This document shows, piece by piece, positions 9,333 to 18,662 of a stretch of 36,029 nucleotides of DNA. The notes under the pieces were generated by a model. The model was not told the origin of the DNA. It was given only the letters and a program-made list of their open reading frames with translations, and ran no database searches. The DNA is from Desulfobacteraceae bacterium. GTDB taxonomy: Bacteria; Desulfobacterota; Desulfobacteria; Desulfobacterales; JALSRD01. A program made the position numbers and the translations under genes. The stretch spans positions 1 to 36,029 of the forward strand of contig JAMOVG010000246.1 in NCBI GenBank assembly GCA_027061725.1. Reading direction: 5' to 3'. The stretch's first letter is position 1. Each line of letters starts with the position of its first letter.

Positions 9333-11010
9333 TGCACTTGGCTCCCTTGAATGAATACGCGCCGGGGTATCCCAGGTAGCGTTGCGCCAGGGGGTAGCGG
9401 CGCCCATAGCCGAAAGCCTTGGAGGTCACCTTCAGTCCCGGGGCGGCCTGGTAGCGCTTGTACTCGTTGCGGTCCACCTTGGTGACCACCTGTTTAACGA
9501 TTTCGGGGTCGAAGCCCATGTCCACCAGCTCTGCAGGGCTCTTGAGGTCCTCGATATAGCCCTTGAGGATGGGATCGAGCACCTCGTAGGGCGGCAGGTC
9601 ATCCTGGTCCGACTGGTCGGGCTTGAGTTCGGCCGAGGGGGGCTTGTCCAGGATACGCTGCGGGATGCGTTCCCCGTCGGCGTTGACGTAGCGCGACAGG
9701 TCGTAGACCATGGTCTTGGGCACGTCGGAGATGACCGCCAGCCCGCCGCTCATGTCGCCGTAAAGGGTGCAATAGCCCATGGCCAGCTCGGACTTGTTGC
9801 CCGTGGAGAGCACCAGGCTGCCCGTACGGTTGGACAGCGCCATCAGGATGGTGCCCCGGATACGGGCTTGGATGTTCTGTTCGGTAACGCCGGGCGCCAG
9901 GCGGTCGAAATCCGGCGAGAGGTATTTCAGAAAGGCTGCGAACATGTCGTCGATGGGGATCACGTCGTAGGCGATCCCCAGGTTTTCGGCCAGCCGGCGG
10001 GTATCCTCGTAGTTGTCCTGCGAGGTGTACTGCGAAGGCATGAAGACCGAGGCGACGTTTTCGCGCCCCAGGGCGCTCACGGCGATGCACAGCGTCAGGG
10101 CCGAGTCGATGCCGCCGGAAAGGCCCACCACCACCTTTTCGAAACCGCACTTGCGGACGTAGTCGCGGGTGCCCATCACCAGGGCGCGGTAGACCGACTC
10201 GGCGTCCGAGGCGCTCACGGGGTGCATCTGGCCCTCGTCGGCGCCGTCTTCGGTATCGAACAGCACGAGGTCCTCCTCGAAGTCCCGGGCTCGGCAGACC
10301 ATGCGCCCGGCGGGGTCGAAGGCGGCCGACGTGCCGTCGAAGAGCACCGAGTCGTTGCCGCCCACCTGGTTGGCGAACAGCAGGGGCACGCGGTACTTGG
10401 CGGCGATGGCCGAGAGCATGCGCTGCCGGAAGTCCTGCTTGCCCAGGTGGTACACGGATGCCGAAATGTTGATCAGCAGCTGCATGCCGTCGCGGGCCAG
10501 CAGCTCCACCGGGTCCACGTGGTAGATGCGCTTCTTGAAAACGTCCTTGTCGTTCCAAGCGTCCTCGCAGATGGTCAGGCCCAGGCGCAGGCCCCTGTAC
10601 TCAAAAACCCGGCTGGACTGTCCACCCTCGAAATAGCGGCTTTCGTCGAAAACATCGTAGGTGGGCAGCAGCCGCTTGTGGACGCGATGCAGTATGCGGC
10701 CGTCCTCGAAAAGCACCGCCGTGTTAAACAGCGGCTTTCCCTGGGAGGAGGGGTTGTGCTCCACCACGCCGCAGACGACCCCGATGCCGCGGATGGCGGT
10801 GGTCAGGCAGGCCAGGCAGTCCAGGTTGGTGTCCACGAAATCCCGTTTTTCCAGCAGATCGCGGGGCGGGTAGCCGGGGACGGAGAGCTCCGGGAAAACG
10901 ACCAGCTGGCAGTCCGCCCGGCGGGCGCGGTCTGCCATGGCGATGATCCTGGCGGCGTTGTGCTCGAAATCCCCGATGACGGGGTTGGTCTGAACGATGG
11001 CGATTTTCAT
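9322..11010 (-). CDS. nadE: Glutamine-dependent NAD+ synthetase (nitrilase domain + synthetase domain)
   Basis: 'MKIAIVQTNPVIGDFEHNAARI', 'LVVFPELSVPGYPPRDLL', 'VVGLSGGIDSALTLCIA', 'STGNKSELAMGYCTLYGDMSGG'. Confidence 0.97.
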   Translation of the reverse strand: MKIAIVQTNPVIGDFEHNAARIIAMADRARRADCQLVVFPELSVPGYPPRDLLEKRDFVDTNLDCLACLTTAIRGIGVVCGVVEHNPSSQGKPLFNTAVLFEDGRILHRVHKRLLPTYDVFDESRYFEGGQSSRVFEYRGLRLGLTICEDAWNDKDVFKKRIYHVDPVELLARDGMQLLINISASVYHLGKQDFRQRMLSAIAAKYRVPLLFANQVGGNDSVLFDGTSAAFDPAGRMVCRARDFEEDLVLFDTEDGADEGQMHPVSASDAESVYRALVMGTRDYVRKCGFEKVVVGLSGGIDSALTLCIAVSALGRENVASVFMPSQYTSQDNYEDTRRLAENLGIAYDVIPIDDMFAAFLKYLSPDFDRLAPGVTEQNIQARIRGTILMALSNRTGSLVLSTGNKSELAMGYCTLYGDMSGGLAVISDVPKTMVYDLSRYVNADGERIPQRILDKPPSAELKPDQSDQDDLPPYEVLDPILKGYIEDLKSPAELVDMGFDPEIVKQVVTKVDRNEYKRYQAAPGLKVTSKAFGYGRRYPLAQRYLGYPGAYSFKGAKCNGK

Positions 11011-11276
11011 GGATAGTCCCGTTCCTGGGGTTCCCCCAGGCGTTGACGTTCACTGCCGCGGCCCGCAGGCGATTCTGTCCGCTGCAGCGGAGCCGAAAAA
11101 TCGGCGCAAGGGTACAATACGACATTTGCGGTTGTCAACAGAGCAAAATTATCCTATTTTAACACTTTACTGCGGTTTCCCTGGTGGTGTTTCCGGGTGG
11201 CGGCAGGTCACCCGGAATACGTCGGGGCGCCGTCGAAGCGCCGCCGCCAAAGCGACCGAAAGAGAGGTGCCCGAGC

Positions 11277-14200
11277 TTGCAAGAATCCCCCCAGCCAATC
11301 GACGACAAGAATATTCCGCCGCTGCCGGAAGCCGATGACGCCGACCTTTCCTTCAAGGTCTTCTTCGACTTGATGGCCCGCAAGGTCAATGAAATCCTTC
11401 TGGTGTCGAGCCCATACGATGCCTTCATCATGGAAGAAGACGGCCGCCTGGCCGAGCGCATCATCCAGGAGTACCAGGGCCTCAACCTCTCCCGTCCGCC
11501 GCGCTTCAACCAGGTGCCCACGGCCGCCGAAGCGCTGGAAGAACTCTCCCACAAACGTTTCGACCTGGCCATCACCATGCCGCGGCTCGACGACATGGAC
11601 GCCTTCGATTTCGGCTGGGCCGTCAAGAAGCTCTACCCCGAGATGCCGGTCTTTCTGCTGACCCACAACACCAGTTCCATCCTCATGGACCAACTCAACC
11701 AAAAGATGCTGGACAACACCTCCATCGACAACATCTTCGTGTGGGGCGGCAACGCGGACCTGCTGCTGGCCCTGGTCAAGAGCGTGGAGGACCGCTGGAA
11801 CGTGGATGACGACACCCGCCGGGCGGGCGTGCGGGTGGTTATCCTGGTGGAGGATTCGCCTTTCTATTTGTCTTCGCTGCTGCCGCTGCTTTACAAGGAG
11901 CTGGTCATCCAGACCCAGGAACTGATCAAGCGTTCGCTCAACGAGGAGCACCGCATCCTGCGCATGCGGGCGCGCCCCAAGGTGCTGGTGGCCGGCACCT
12001 TCGAGGAGGCCATGGAACTCTATCGGCGCTTCAAGCCCTACCTGCTGACGGTCATATCGGACGTGCGCTTTCCCAGGGATGGCAACGTGGACCCCAGGGC
12101 CGGCTACCGGCTGCTGACCCACATCCACGAGGAGTCGCCGGATCTGCCGCTGCTGATGCTCAGTTCCGAGGAGGAGAACCGCCGCCTGGCCGGCAGGGCC
12201 GGGGCTTCTTTCCTGAACAAGAACGAGCCCTCGCTGCACGCCGATATCCGTCTGTTTTTCGAGCAGCGTCTGGGATTCGGCGATTTCGTCTTCCGCATGC
12301 CTGACGGCTCCGTGGTAGGCCGGGCCTCGACCCTGCGGGAGATGGAGGAGATCCTGCCGTCGATTCCCGACGAATCGGTTTTTCACCACGCCCTGCACAA
12401 CGACTTCTCCACTTGGCTGATGGCGCGCAGCGAGATCCGTCTGGCCTCGTACCTGCGGGGTATCCGGGCCACGGATTTTCCCAACCCCGGGGCCATTAAG
12501 GCGCACTTGGTGCGCTGTATCCGTGAGCGGCGGCTGCGCCGCCAGAAGGGCATCGTCACCGATTTCAACGCCGAGGATTTCGATCCGGAGACCGAGTTTC
12601 TCAAGATCGGCAGGGGTTCCCTGGGGGGCAAGGCCCGCGGACTGGCGTTCATGATGACCCTGCTGCGCGAGAGCACCGCCCTGCAGCAGAAATACCCCGA
12701 GGTCACCATCCGAGTCCCCAAAACACTGGTGATCTCCACCGAGGGCTTCGACGCCTTTATTTCCGAGAACGGGTTCGAGGATTTCGCCGAGACCACGCTC
12801 AGCGATGACGAGATCATGCGGACTTTCGTGGAGGGCCGTTTTCCCGATTGGCTGCGCAGCGACCTGGAGCTCTACCTGTCCCACGTGTCCCACCCCCTGG
12901 CGGTGCGCTCATCCAGTCTGCTGGAGGACGCTCAGTTTCGCCCCTTTGCCGGCATGTACCGCACCTACATGCTGCCCAACACCCACCCGGAGCTGGAGGT
13001 GCGCCTGGAGCGGCTCATCCGGGCGGTCAAACTGGTCTACGCCTCGACCTACCTGGAGGTGCCGCGCGTGTACGCCAAATCCACCGGACAGGGGATCCGG
13101 GAGGAGAAGATGGCCGTCATTGTCCAGCAGTTGACCGGCAGCCGGCACGAAGACTACTTTTACCCGGCTTTTTCCGGCGTGGCGCAGTCCTACAACTTCT
13201 ACCCCATTTCGTACATGAAGCCGGAAGAGGGCGTGGCCCACGTGGCCCTGGGCCTGGGAAAGACCGTGGTGGAGGGGCTGACGGCGCTTCGCTTCTCCCC
13301 CAAGTACCCCCAGTTTCTGCCCCAGTTTTCCAGTGTCGATGACATCCTCAAAAACGCCCAGCGTTTCTTTTTCGCCCTGAAAATGACGGTGGATCCCGGC
13401 GAGGACGAATTCGGCCGCGACGGCATGTTGGTCCGGCTGGACGTGGACGATTGCAGCCACCACCCGCCGGTGCGGCAGCTCTCCAGTACGTATAACCCCC
13501 AGGATCACCGCCTGCGGGACACGGCCATCCCCGGCGGCCACCTGGTGCTGACTTTCGCCAGTGTGCTGAAGTACAACGCCTTTCCGTTGCCGGAGATCCT
13601 GACAGACATCCTGGATAAGGGGCGCTGGGGCATGGGCGGGCCCGTGGAGATCGAGTTTGCCGTGGATTTCGCCTACGGCGACCGCTCGCAGCCGGAATTC
13701 GCTCTGCTGCAGATACGGCCCATGGCGCTGAGCCGGCAGATCCAGGAGGTGAACATTGGGCGTGCGGATATCGAGCGGGCCGTCTGCTACTCGCGCCAGG
13801 CCATGGGAAGCAGCCAGGAGGACCGCATTACCGACATCGTCTACGTCAAGCCCGAGGTTTTCGACCCGGGGCGTACGGTGGAGATCGCCCGCCAGATTGG
13901 CGAGATCAACCGCCGAATCACCGCGCACAAGCGGCGTTACATGCTGATCGGGCCCGGACGGTGGGGGTCTGCCGACCGCTGGCTGGGCATCCCGGTGGTC
14001 TGGAACGACATCTCCGGCGTGTGTGCCATCGTGGAGACGGAAACCGAGAACCTCAAGGCCGATCCCTCCCAGGGTTCCCACTTTTTCCACAACATTACAT
14101 CATTGGGAATCGCCTACCTGACGGTGCCCGAAGACGGCACCAACTTCATCGACTGGCAGTGGCTGGCGTCGTTGCCGGTGGAAAACCACACCGCGTTCGT

Positions 14201-14297
14201 GGCCCACGTGCGCTGCCCGGAGGGCGTTGTGCTGAAGATCGACGCGCGCAGTGGACAGGCGGTGCTGCTGCCGCCGGAGGAAACGCAGGCCCCCTGA
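11277..14297 (+). CDS. Tandem receiver-like domains fused to a PEP synthase-like PEP/pyruvate-binding domain
   Basis: ORF 11184-14297; probable TTG start at 11277 after agagaggtg. REC motifs 'VVILVEDSPFY...VISDVRFPRDG...LLMLSSEEE...FLNKNEP'; PPDK motif 'HPLAVRSSSLLEDAQFRPFAGMYRTYMLPN'. Confidence 0.8.
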   Translation: MQESPQPIDDKNIPPLPEADDADLSFKVFFDLMARKVNEILLVSSPYDAFIMEEDGRLAERIIQEYQGLNLSRPPRFNQVPTAAEALEELSHKRFDLAITMPRLDDMDAFDFGWAVKKLYPEMPVFLLTHNTSSILMDQLNQKMLDNTSIDNIFVWGGNADLLLALVKSVEDRWNVDDDTRRAGVRVVILVEDSPFYLSSLLPLLYKELVIQTQELIKRSLNEEHRILRMRARPKVLVAGTFEEAMELYRRFKPYLLTVISDVRFPRDGNVDPRAGYRLLTHIHEESPDLPLLMLSSEEENRRLAGRAGASFLNKNEPSLHADIRLFFEQRLGFGDFVFRMPDGSVVGRASTLREMEEILPSIPDESVFHHALHNDFSTWLMARSEIRLASYLRGIRATDFPNPGAIKAHLVRCIRERRLRRQKGIVTDFNAEDFDPETEFLKIGRGSLGGKARGLAFMMTLLRESTALQQKYPEVTIRVPKTLVISTEGFDAFISENGFEDFAETTLSDDEIMRTFVEGRFPDWLRSDLELYLSHVSHPLAVRSSSLLEDAQFRPFAGMYRTYMLPNTHPELEVRLERLIRAVKLVYASTYLEVPRVYAKSTGQGIREEKMAVIVQQLTGSRHEDYFYPAFSGVAQSYNFYPISYMKPEEGVAHVALGLGKTVVEGLTALRFSPKYPQFLPQFSSVDDILKNAQRFFFALKMTVDPGEDEFGRDGMLVRLDVDDCSHHPPVRQLSSTYNPQDHRLRDTAIPGGHLVLTFASVLKYNAFPLPEILTDILDKGRWGMGGPVEIEFAVDFAYGDRSQPEFALLQIRPMALSRQIQEVNIGRADIERAVCYSRQAMGSSQEDRITDIVYVKPEVFDPGRTVEIARQIGEINRRITAHKRRYMLIGPGRWGSADRWLGIPVVWNDISGVCAIVETETENLKADPSQGSHFFHNITSLGIAYLTVPEDGTNFIDWQWLASLPVENHTAFVAHVRCPEGVVLKIDARSGQAVLLPPEETQAP

Positions 14298-14312
14298 AGG
14301 GCGGCTGGCGGC

Positions 14313-14867
14313 TCAGGAAGTCCCCTTTCGTACCCGTACGGCCTCGATGGCGATGGTGGGATCCCGCGTAATGTTAAAGATGAATCCCTTTTCACGGCAT
14401 ATCTTCAGCCGGTCGCCCACCTGCCAGTACTTGACGACCAGCGGACGCAGCGCTTCGCCGATCTGGTAGACCCAGTTGGCGTTGGTGGTGATCAGGGATC
14501 CGTTGACAGTCTTTTTTTTCAGGAAGCGCTCGTAGCAGGGCCCCAAGTAGCGGTCGATGTCCTCGGGTGTAAGCTGGTTGCGGGGGGGCGCCGCTTCGGG
14601 TGCCGCCGCGGCGGTTTTGGGAGGCGCCGGCGCTGTTTCCGGTTTGGCCGCCGGGGTGCTTTCGGCGGCCGGTTCGGGAGCGGGCGCCGCCGGCGCGGTG
14701 CGCTCCGGAGCGGCTTGAATCACGCGAATATTCTTGATGTTTTCGGGACGCTGATTGGAAAAGTGCTGAATACCGTTTTCGTCGGTCCAGTTGTACAGTT
14801 CACCGCCCCACAGGGAAGCGGGGATCAGCAGGCAAAGGGCGAAGATCAGCGCATTGGCAACTCTCAT
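14313..14867 (-). CDS. DUF4124-domain protein with signal peptide and Pro/Ala-rich linker
   Basis: 'GGELYNWTDENGIQHFSNQRPENIKNIRVI' is characteristic of DUF4124. Confidence 0.8.
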   Translation of the reverse strand: MRVANALIFALCLLIPASLWGGELYNWTDENGIQHFSNQRPENIKNIRVIQAAPERTAPAAPAPEPAAESTPAAKPETAPAPPKTAAAAPEAAPPRNQLTPEDIDRYLGPCYERFLKKKTVNGSLITTNANWVYQIGEALRPLVVKYWQVGDRLKICREKGFIFNITRDPTIAIEAVRVRKGTS

Positions 14868-14923
14868 GGCATCCTCCAGGGTTTCGGGTCAAAATGCGTC
14901 GCCACGGTCCTGCCGGGCGGGCC

Positions 14924-16231
14924 TCAAAATGGTAACAGATTGTCGTTCTCGTCGAACGCCGGCTCCGCTGGCGGACTGACCGCCGCCAGATACGGACGCC
15001 GGGCCAGCTCTTGCGTATAGGCTTCGGAAACCTGCACTTCCGCCAGATCCAGCGTGTGGCGGATGCGCATCACCCGGGCCATGGCAGGGGCGATGTAGCC
15101 CACCGTGCCCAGAGCCGCCTCAATGGCCCCGCGATCCGAGTCGAAGTGCAGGGGGATGGCACCCGCCCGCGGGTTGTTGCCCGTCAGGCAGTTGATGCGC
15201 GTTGTTTGGTAGTCGATTTCGTCCACCAGGCGGCGGTGGGTGTAGTCGGCGAACCCCATGCCGGTGGCGTTGCCGTGGGTTCCGGGCGTCAGGCCGCGCA
15301 CGTAGATGCGAGTGATGCGCGGGCCCTGACCGGGGGCCGCCGGGTTGCGGCCGACCACGTTGGTGTCCAGGCCCGTTCCACTGATGTCCTTGCCGATGGC
15401 GTCGATGATCAGCAGGTCAGCCCGGGAAAAGGGCAGGCGCGGCATCCACTCCCGCGCCTTGGCCAGCAGTGCGGGCTCCGACGAGGCAAAATCCTCAGGC
15501 CACAGGGCGCGGATGAGCCCGGTGGCGTCGTCGGGCGTCTCCACGATGGCCAGCCCCAGCAGGATGGGGCACTTTTCGAGGATGACGCCGGCGATGGACT
15601 TGATCATGTGATCGAATCCGTACCGTACGAAGGTCTTGTGGTAGAGGGCGGCGCCGCGGTGTTTGCCCAGGCCGATGACCATCATCTTGTGCAGCCCGCT
15701 TTCCACCTCGCCACTGAAATCCGTATGCGGCTTGATGCGCCCCACCACCGCGATGTGGTCGGCCGCAAGGGCGTGGCGATCCACGAAAACCGGAATGTCC
15801 TCCGGTGTACGGCCGATTTGCGCCACATCCATGGATGATTTGATGGGGACTCCCATGGTCTGCTCAGTGATGCCGAAACCCTCCACGATGGAACGCTGGC
15901 CTTCGGCCGTCCCGCCGCCGTGGCTGCCCATGGCTGGAATGATGAAGGGTCGGGTGCCGCAGGCCCTGAGTTCTGCGACGAGTTCGCCCGTGATGGCGGC
16001 GATGTTGGCGATGCCCCGGCTGCCGACGGTCACGGCCACCGTGTCGCCGGCACAGAGGCGGTCGCGCAGGGGCAGGCGTCGAAGCTGCGAACGCACCTCC
16101 AGGGCGGGATCGGCCAGCGCCGGGACGCGGGGGGTCTGCCGGATGGTCTGCATGCGGGGCAGGTTCATGAACGTCACCTGTTCTGGAAAAGTCGGTTTAC
16201 CGGAGCCGCTTCGGTCAATCACGTCCTTCAT
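14924..16231 (-). CDS. LarA-like (DUF2088) protein, putative nickel-pincer hydroxyacid racemase/epimerase family member
   Basis: 'IIPAMGSHGGGTAEGQ', 'GRIKPHTDFSGEVESGLHKMMVIGLGKHRGAALYHK'; start may be the internal Met at 16168. Confidence 0.75.
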   Translation of the reverse strand: MKDVIDRSGSGKPTFPEQVTFMNLPRMQTIRQTPRVPALADPALEVRSQLRRLPLRDRLCAGDTVAVTVGSRGIANIAAITGELVAELRACGTRPFIIPAMGSHGGGTAEGQRSIVEGFGITEQTMGVPIKSSMDVAQIGRTPEDIPVFVDRHALAADHIAVVGRIKPHTDFSGEVESGLHKMMVIGLGKHRGAALYHKTFVRYGFDHMIKSIAGVILEKCPILLGLAIVETPDDATGLIRALWPEDFASSEPALLAKAREWMPRLPFSRADLLIIDAIGKDISGTGLDTNVVGRNPAAPGQGPRITRIYVRGLTPGTHGNATGMGFADYTHRRLVDEIDYQTTRINCLTGNNPRAGAIPLHFDSDRGAIEAALGTVGYIAPAMARVMRIRHTLDLAEVQVSEAYTQELARRPYLAAVSPPAEPAFDENDNLLPF

Positions 16232-16366
16232 AGCTTAGCGGCCTCCCGTCCGGGTGTCAACTGCCGCCCGGCGTATCCGCAGGGCAATCGCAAGCCGCCA
16301 TTGGCACGGTTGCTGCGGGGGGCGTCGTCTGCGCCGGGCCCCGCGGCCGTCTATTTTTCTTTTTGC

Positions 16367-16396
16367 TTGACAATTTCGGGGCAGGTTTCCTAACAT
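16367..16396 (+). promoter_or_regulatory. Sigma70-like promoter of the GntR regulator gene
   Basis: TTGACA (16367-16372), 18 bp spacer, TAACAT (16391-16396). Confidence 0.6.
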
Positions 16397-16398
16397 TG

Positions 16399-16417
16399 TG
16401 GTCTGACCAGCAGACCA
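16399..16417. promoter_or_regulatory. Palindromic FadR/GntR-type operator
   Basis: TGGTCTGACCA (TGGTC-T-GACCA, 16399-16409) nested in TGGTCTG-accag-CAGACCA; overlaps the expected transcription start. Confidence 0.6.
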
Positions 16418-16432
16418 GCGCCAGGAGGCCCC

Positions 16433-17149
16433 GTGAACCTCAAACCCATCGCCAAATCCCGCCTATCGGAGGTCGCCATGCAGCAGATCAAGGCGCTGGT
16501 GGCCAGTGAAGGAATGGGCCCCGGCGATCGGCTGCCCACCGAGCGCGAACTGGTGGAGAAGCTGGCCATCAGCCGTTCTTCCGTACGCGAGGCCCTGCGC
16601 ATGCTCGAGATCATGGGTATTGTGGAGGTCAAGCCGGGCCGGGGCGCTTTCATCAAGGACCCTGGCGGTGACCTGGCCGTACCCTTGGCCTCTTGGGTCA
16701 CCCTGAACCGTACAACCCTGTTCAAGTATTTCGAGGTGCGCATGGTGCTGGAGCCGGGCTGCGCCGCTCTGGCGGCCCGCAACGCCACTGCCGACGACAT
16801 CGCGCAGCTCAAATCCAGGCTGGCAGAATTCGCCGCCAGCCAGGCATGCGGCGACATCGTGGGCTGCATCGAGGCCGACATGGGGTTTCACGCCCTCATC
16901 GGATCGGCCACCGGCAACAACATCCTGCGGGAACTGATCGACAACATCGGCGGCATGCTGCTGGACAGTTGGAAAGCGGCCCTGAGGGATGAAAACCGCG
17001 CCCGCCAGTCCGTACGCGAACACCGCGAAATATGCGAAGCCATCGCCGCTCGTGATGAGGCCGCGGCCCGTCGGTTCATGGAGCGCCACCTGGAAAATGC
17101 ACTGGAAACCCTGAGAAAATTGCGTTTGAAAAACCTTGACCCCGTTTGA
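16433..17149 (+). CDS. GntR-family (FadR/FCD) transcriptional regulator
   Basis: 'GDRLPTERELVEKLAISRSSVREALRMLEIMGIVEVKPGRGAFI' wHTH; FCD-like C-terminal domain; GTG start after aggaggcccc. Confidence 0.93.
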   Translation: MNLKPIAKSRLSEVAMQQIKALVASEGMGPGDRLPTERELVEKLAISRSSVREALRMLEIMGIVEVKPGRGAFIKDPGGDLAVPLASWVTLNRTTLFKYFEVRMVLEPGCAALAARNATADDIAQLKSRLAEFAASQACGDIVGCIEADMGFHALIGSATGNNILRELIDNIGGMLLDSWKAALRDENRARQSVREHREICEAIAARDEAAARRFMERHLENALETLRKLRLKNLDPV

Positions 17150-17243
17150 GGGGGGCAGGCGTCGCTGTTTTGTCCGCCCGGCCCGCCCACGTGCCGGCCG
17201 GCAACTGGTAACCACCGGAAAACAGGAAGGGAGGACTTGCATC

Positions 17244-18581
17244 ATGAAAAAAGAACGCCAGGACATGACCAGACGAGACTTCATCAAGACCACGGGCACC
17301 GGGCTGGCCGGTGCGGCTGTTTTGGCAAGCCCCTTCGGGCCCCTTGCCGGCCGGGCGTTCGCCGAGGTGGCGCCCCCCAAGCTGGCCCTTGAAAAGAACC
17401 CCGTGGTGAAGGTGCTGCGCTGGAGCGTCTTCATCGGCACCGACAAAGAGTACTGGGAGAAGAACTGCCGCAAGTGGGAAAAGGTCACCGGCGGCAAGGT
17501 GATCAACGAGTACATCTCCTGGGAGGACGTGCGCCCCAAGGCCGCTATGTCGGCCGCCGTGGGGGGTGGCCCCGACATCGTGCTGGGGTGGCATGACGAT
17601 CCCTGGCTTTACCCGGACAAGCTCCTGGACGTGACCGACATCTGCACCTACCTGGGAAAGAAGTACGGCGGCTGGGAAGACGTCTGCGTCAGGTACGGCA
17701 GCAAGGACGGCAAGTGGATCGCCGTTCCGATGGGCGGCCCCGGTCAGGAGATCGTCTACCGCAAAAGCTGGCTAAACGAGGCGGGTTACGACGAGTTTCC
17801 CAAGACCAACGAGGAGTTCATCAAGTGCTGCAAGAAACTCAAGGAGAAGGGCCACCCGGTGGGCTTCGCGCTGGGGCACGCCGTGGGCGACGGCAACAAC
17901 TGGGCGCACTCCTGGCTGTGGTCCTGGGGGGCCAAGACCGTCAACAAGGACGGTTCCGTGGCCATTAACAGCCCCGAGACGCGCAACGCCATGGAAGGCA
18001 TGAAGGAAATTTACAGCGCCATGATCCCCGGCTGCGCCTCCTGGCTGGACGCCCACAACAACAAGGCCTTCCTGGCCAACCAGATCTCCGTCACCAACAA
18101 CGGCATCAGCATCTATTACGCGGCCAAGAAGAAGTTTCCGGACATCGCCAAGGACACCTACCACTCCAACTTCCCCATCGGGCCCGTGGGACACCCGGCG
18201 GAACTGCACCTGTTCAACCAGGCCTTCATCTTCAAATACAGCCAGGTGCCCAACGCCGCCAAGCACTTCCTCATGTTCATGCTCGAAAAGGACCAGTGCG
18301 CGCCCTGGATCAATGCCATGGAGGGCTATGTGACACCGGGGCTCAAGGCCTACCGGAAGCTGCCCATCTGGACGGCCGACCCCAAAAACACGCCTTACCG
18401 CGACTGCATCAAGAACATGCTCTGGAACGGCTACGAAGGTCCCATCGGGCCGGCCTCGGCCGAAGTCATGGCGGAGTATGTGGTGGTCGACATGTTCGCC
18501 AACTACTGCGCCCGCAATGTTTCCATGGACAAGGCCATCGCACAGGCGGAGAAGGCCATCGCCCGGGCCTACAAGAAGTAG
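17244..18581 (+). CDS. ABC transporter sugar-type substrate-binding protein with Tat signal
   Basis: 'MTRRDFIKTTGTGLAGAAVLASPFGPLAGRAFA' Tat signal; solute-binding family 1-like body; followed by two permeases and an ATPase. Confidence 0.9.
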   Translation: MKKERQDMTRRDFIKTTGTGLAGAAVLASPFGPLAGRAFAEVAPPKLALEKNPVVKVLRWSVFIGTDKEYWEKNCRKWEKVTGGKVINEYISWEDVRPKAAMSAAVGGGPDIVLGWHDDPWLYPDKLLDVTDICTYLGKKYGGWEDVCVRYGSKDGKWIAVPMGGPGQEIVYRKSWLNEAGYDEFPKTNEEFIKCCKKLKEKGHPVGFALGHAVGDGNNWAHSWLWSWGAKTVNKDGSVAINSPETRNAMEGMKEIYSAMIPGCASWLDAHNNKAFLANQISVTNNGISIYYAAKKKFPDIAKDTYHSNFPIGPVGHPAELHLFNQAFIFKYSQVPNAAKHFLMFMLEKDQCAPWINAMEGYVTPGLKAYRKLPIWTADPKNTPYRDCIKNMLWNGYEGPIGPASAEVMAEYVVVDMFANYCARNVSMDKAIAQAEKAIARAYKK

Positions 18582-18601
18582 GACCGTTTCGACAAAACCG
18601 C

Positions 18602-18635
18602 GGGGAGCCGGCCCCTGGCCGGTTTCCCCCCTTTT
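18602..18635 (+). terminator. Intergenic GC-rich hairpin with T-run (attenuator/mRNA-stabilising structure between SBP and permease genes)
   Basis: GGGGAGCCGGCC-cct-GGCCGGTTTCCCCCCTTTT. Confidence 0.6.
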
Positions 18636-18662
18636 CTGCAGCCGAAAAAAGTGGTGAGGGAC

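Noticed and set aside
9382-11016. 544-aa plus-strand ORF
   Set aside because: Mirror of nadE on the opposite strand, no recognisable domain.
12909-14090. 393-aa minus-strand ORF
   Set aside because: Antisense to the PEP-synthase-like gene, low-complexity His/Val/Gly composition.
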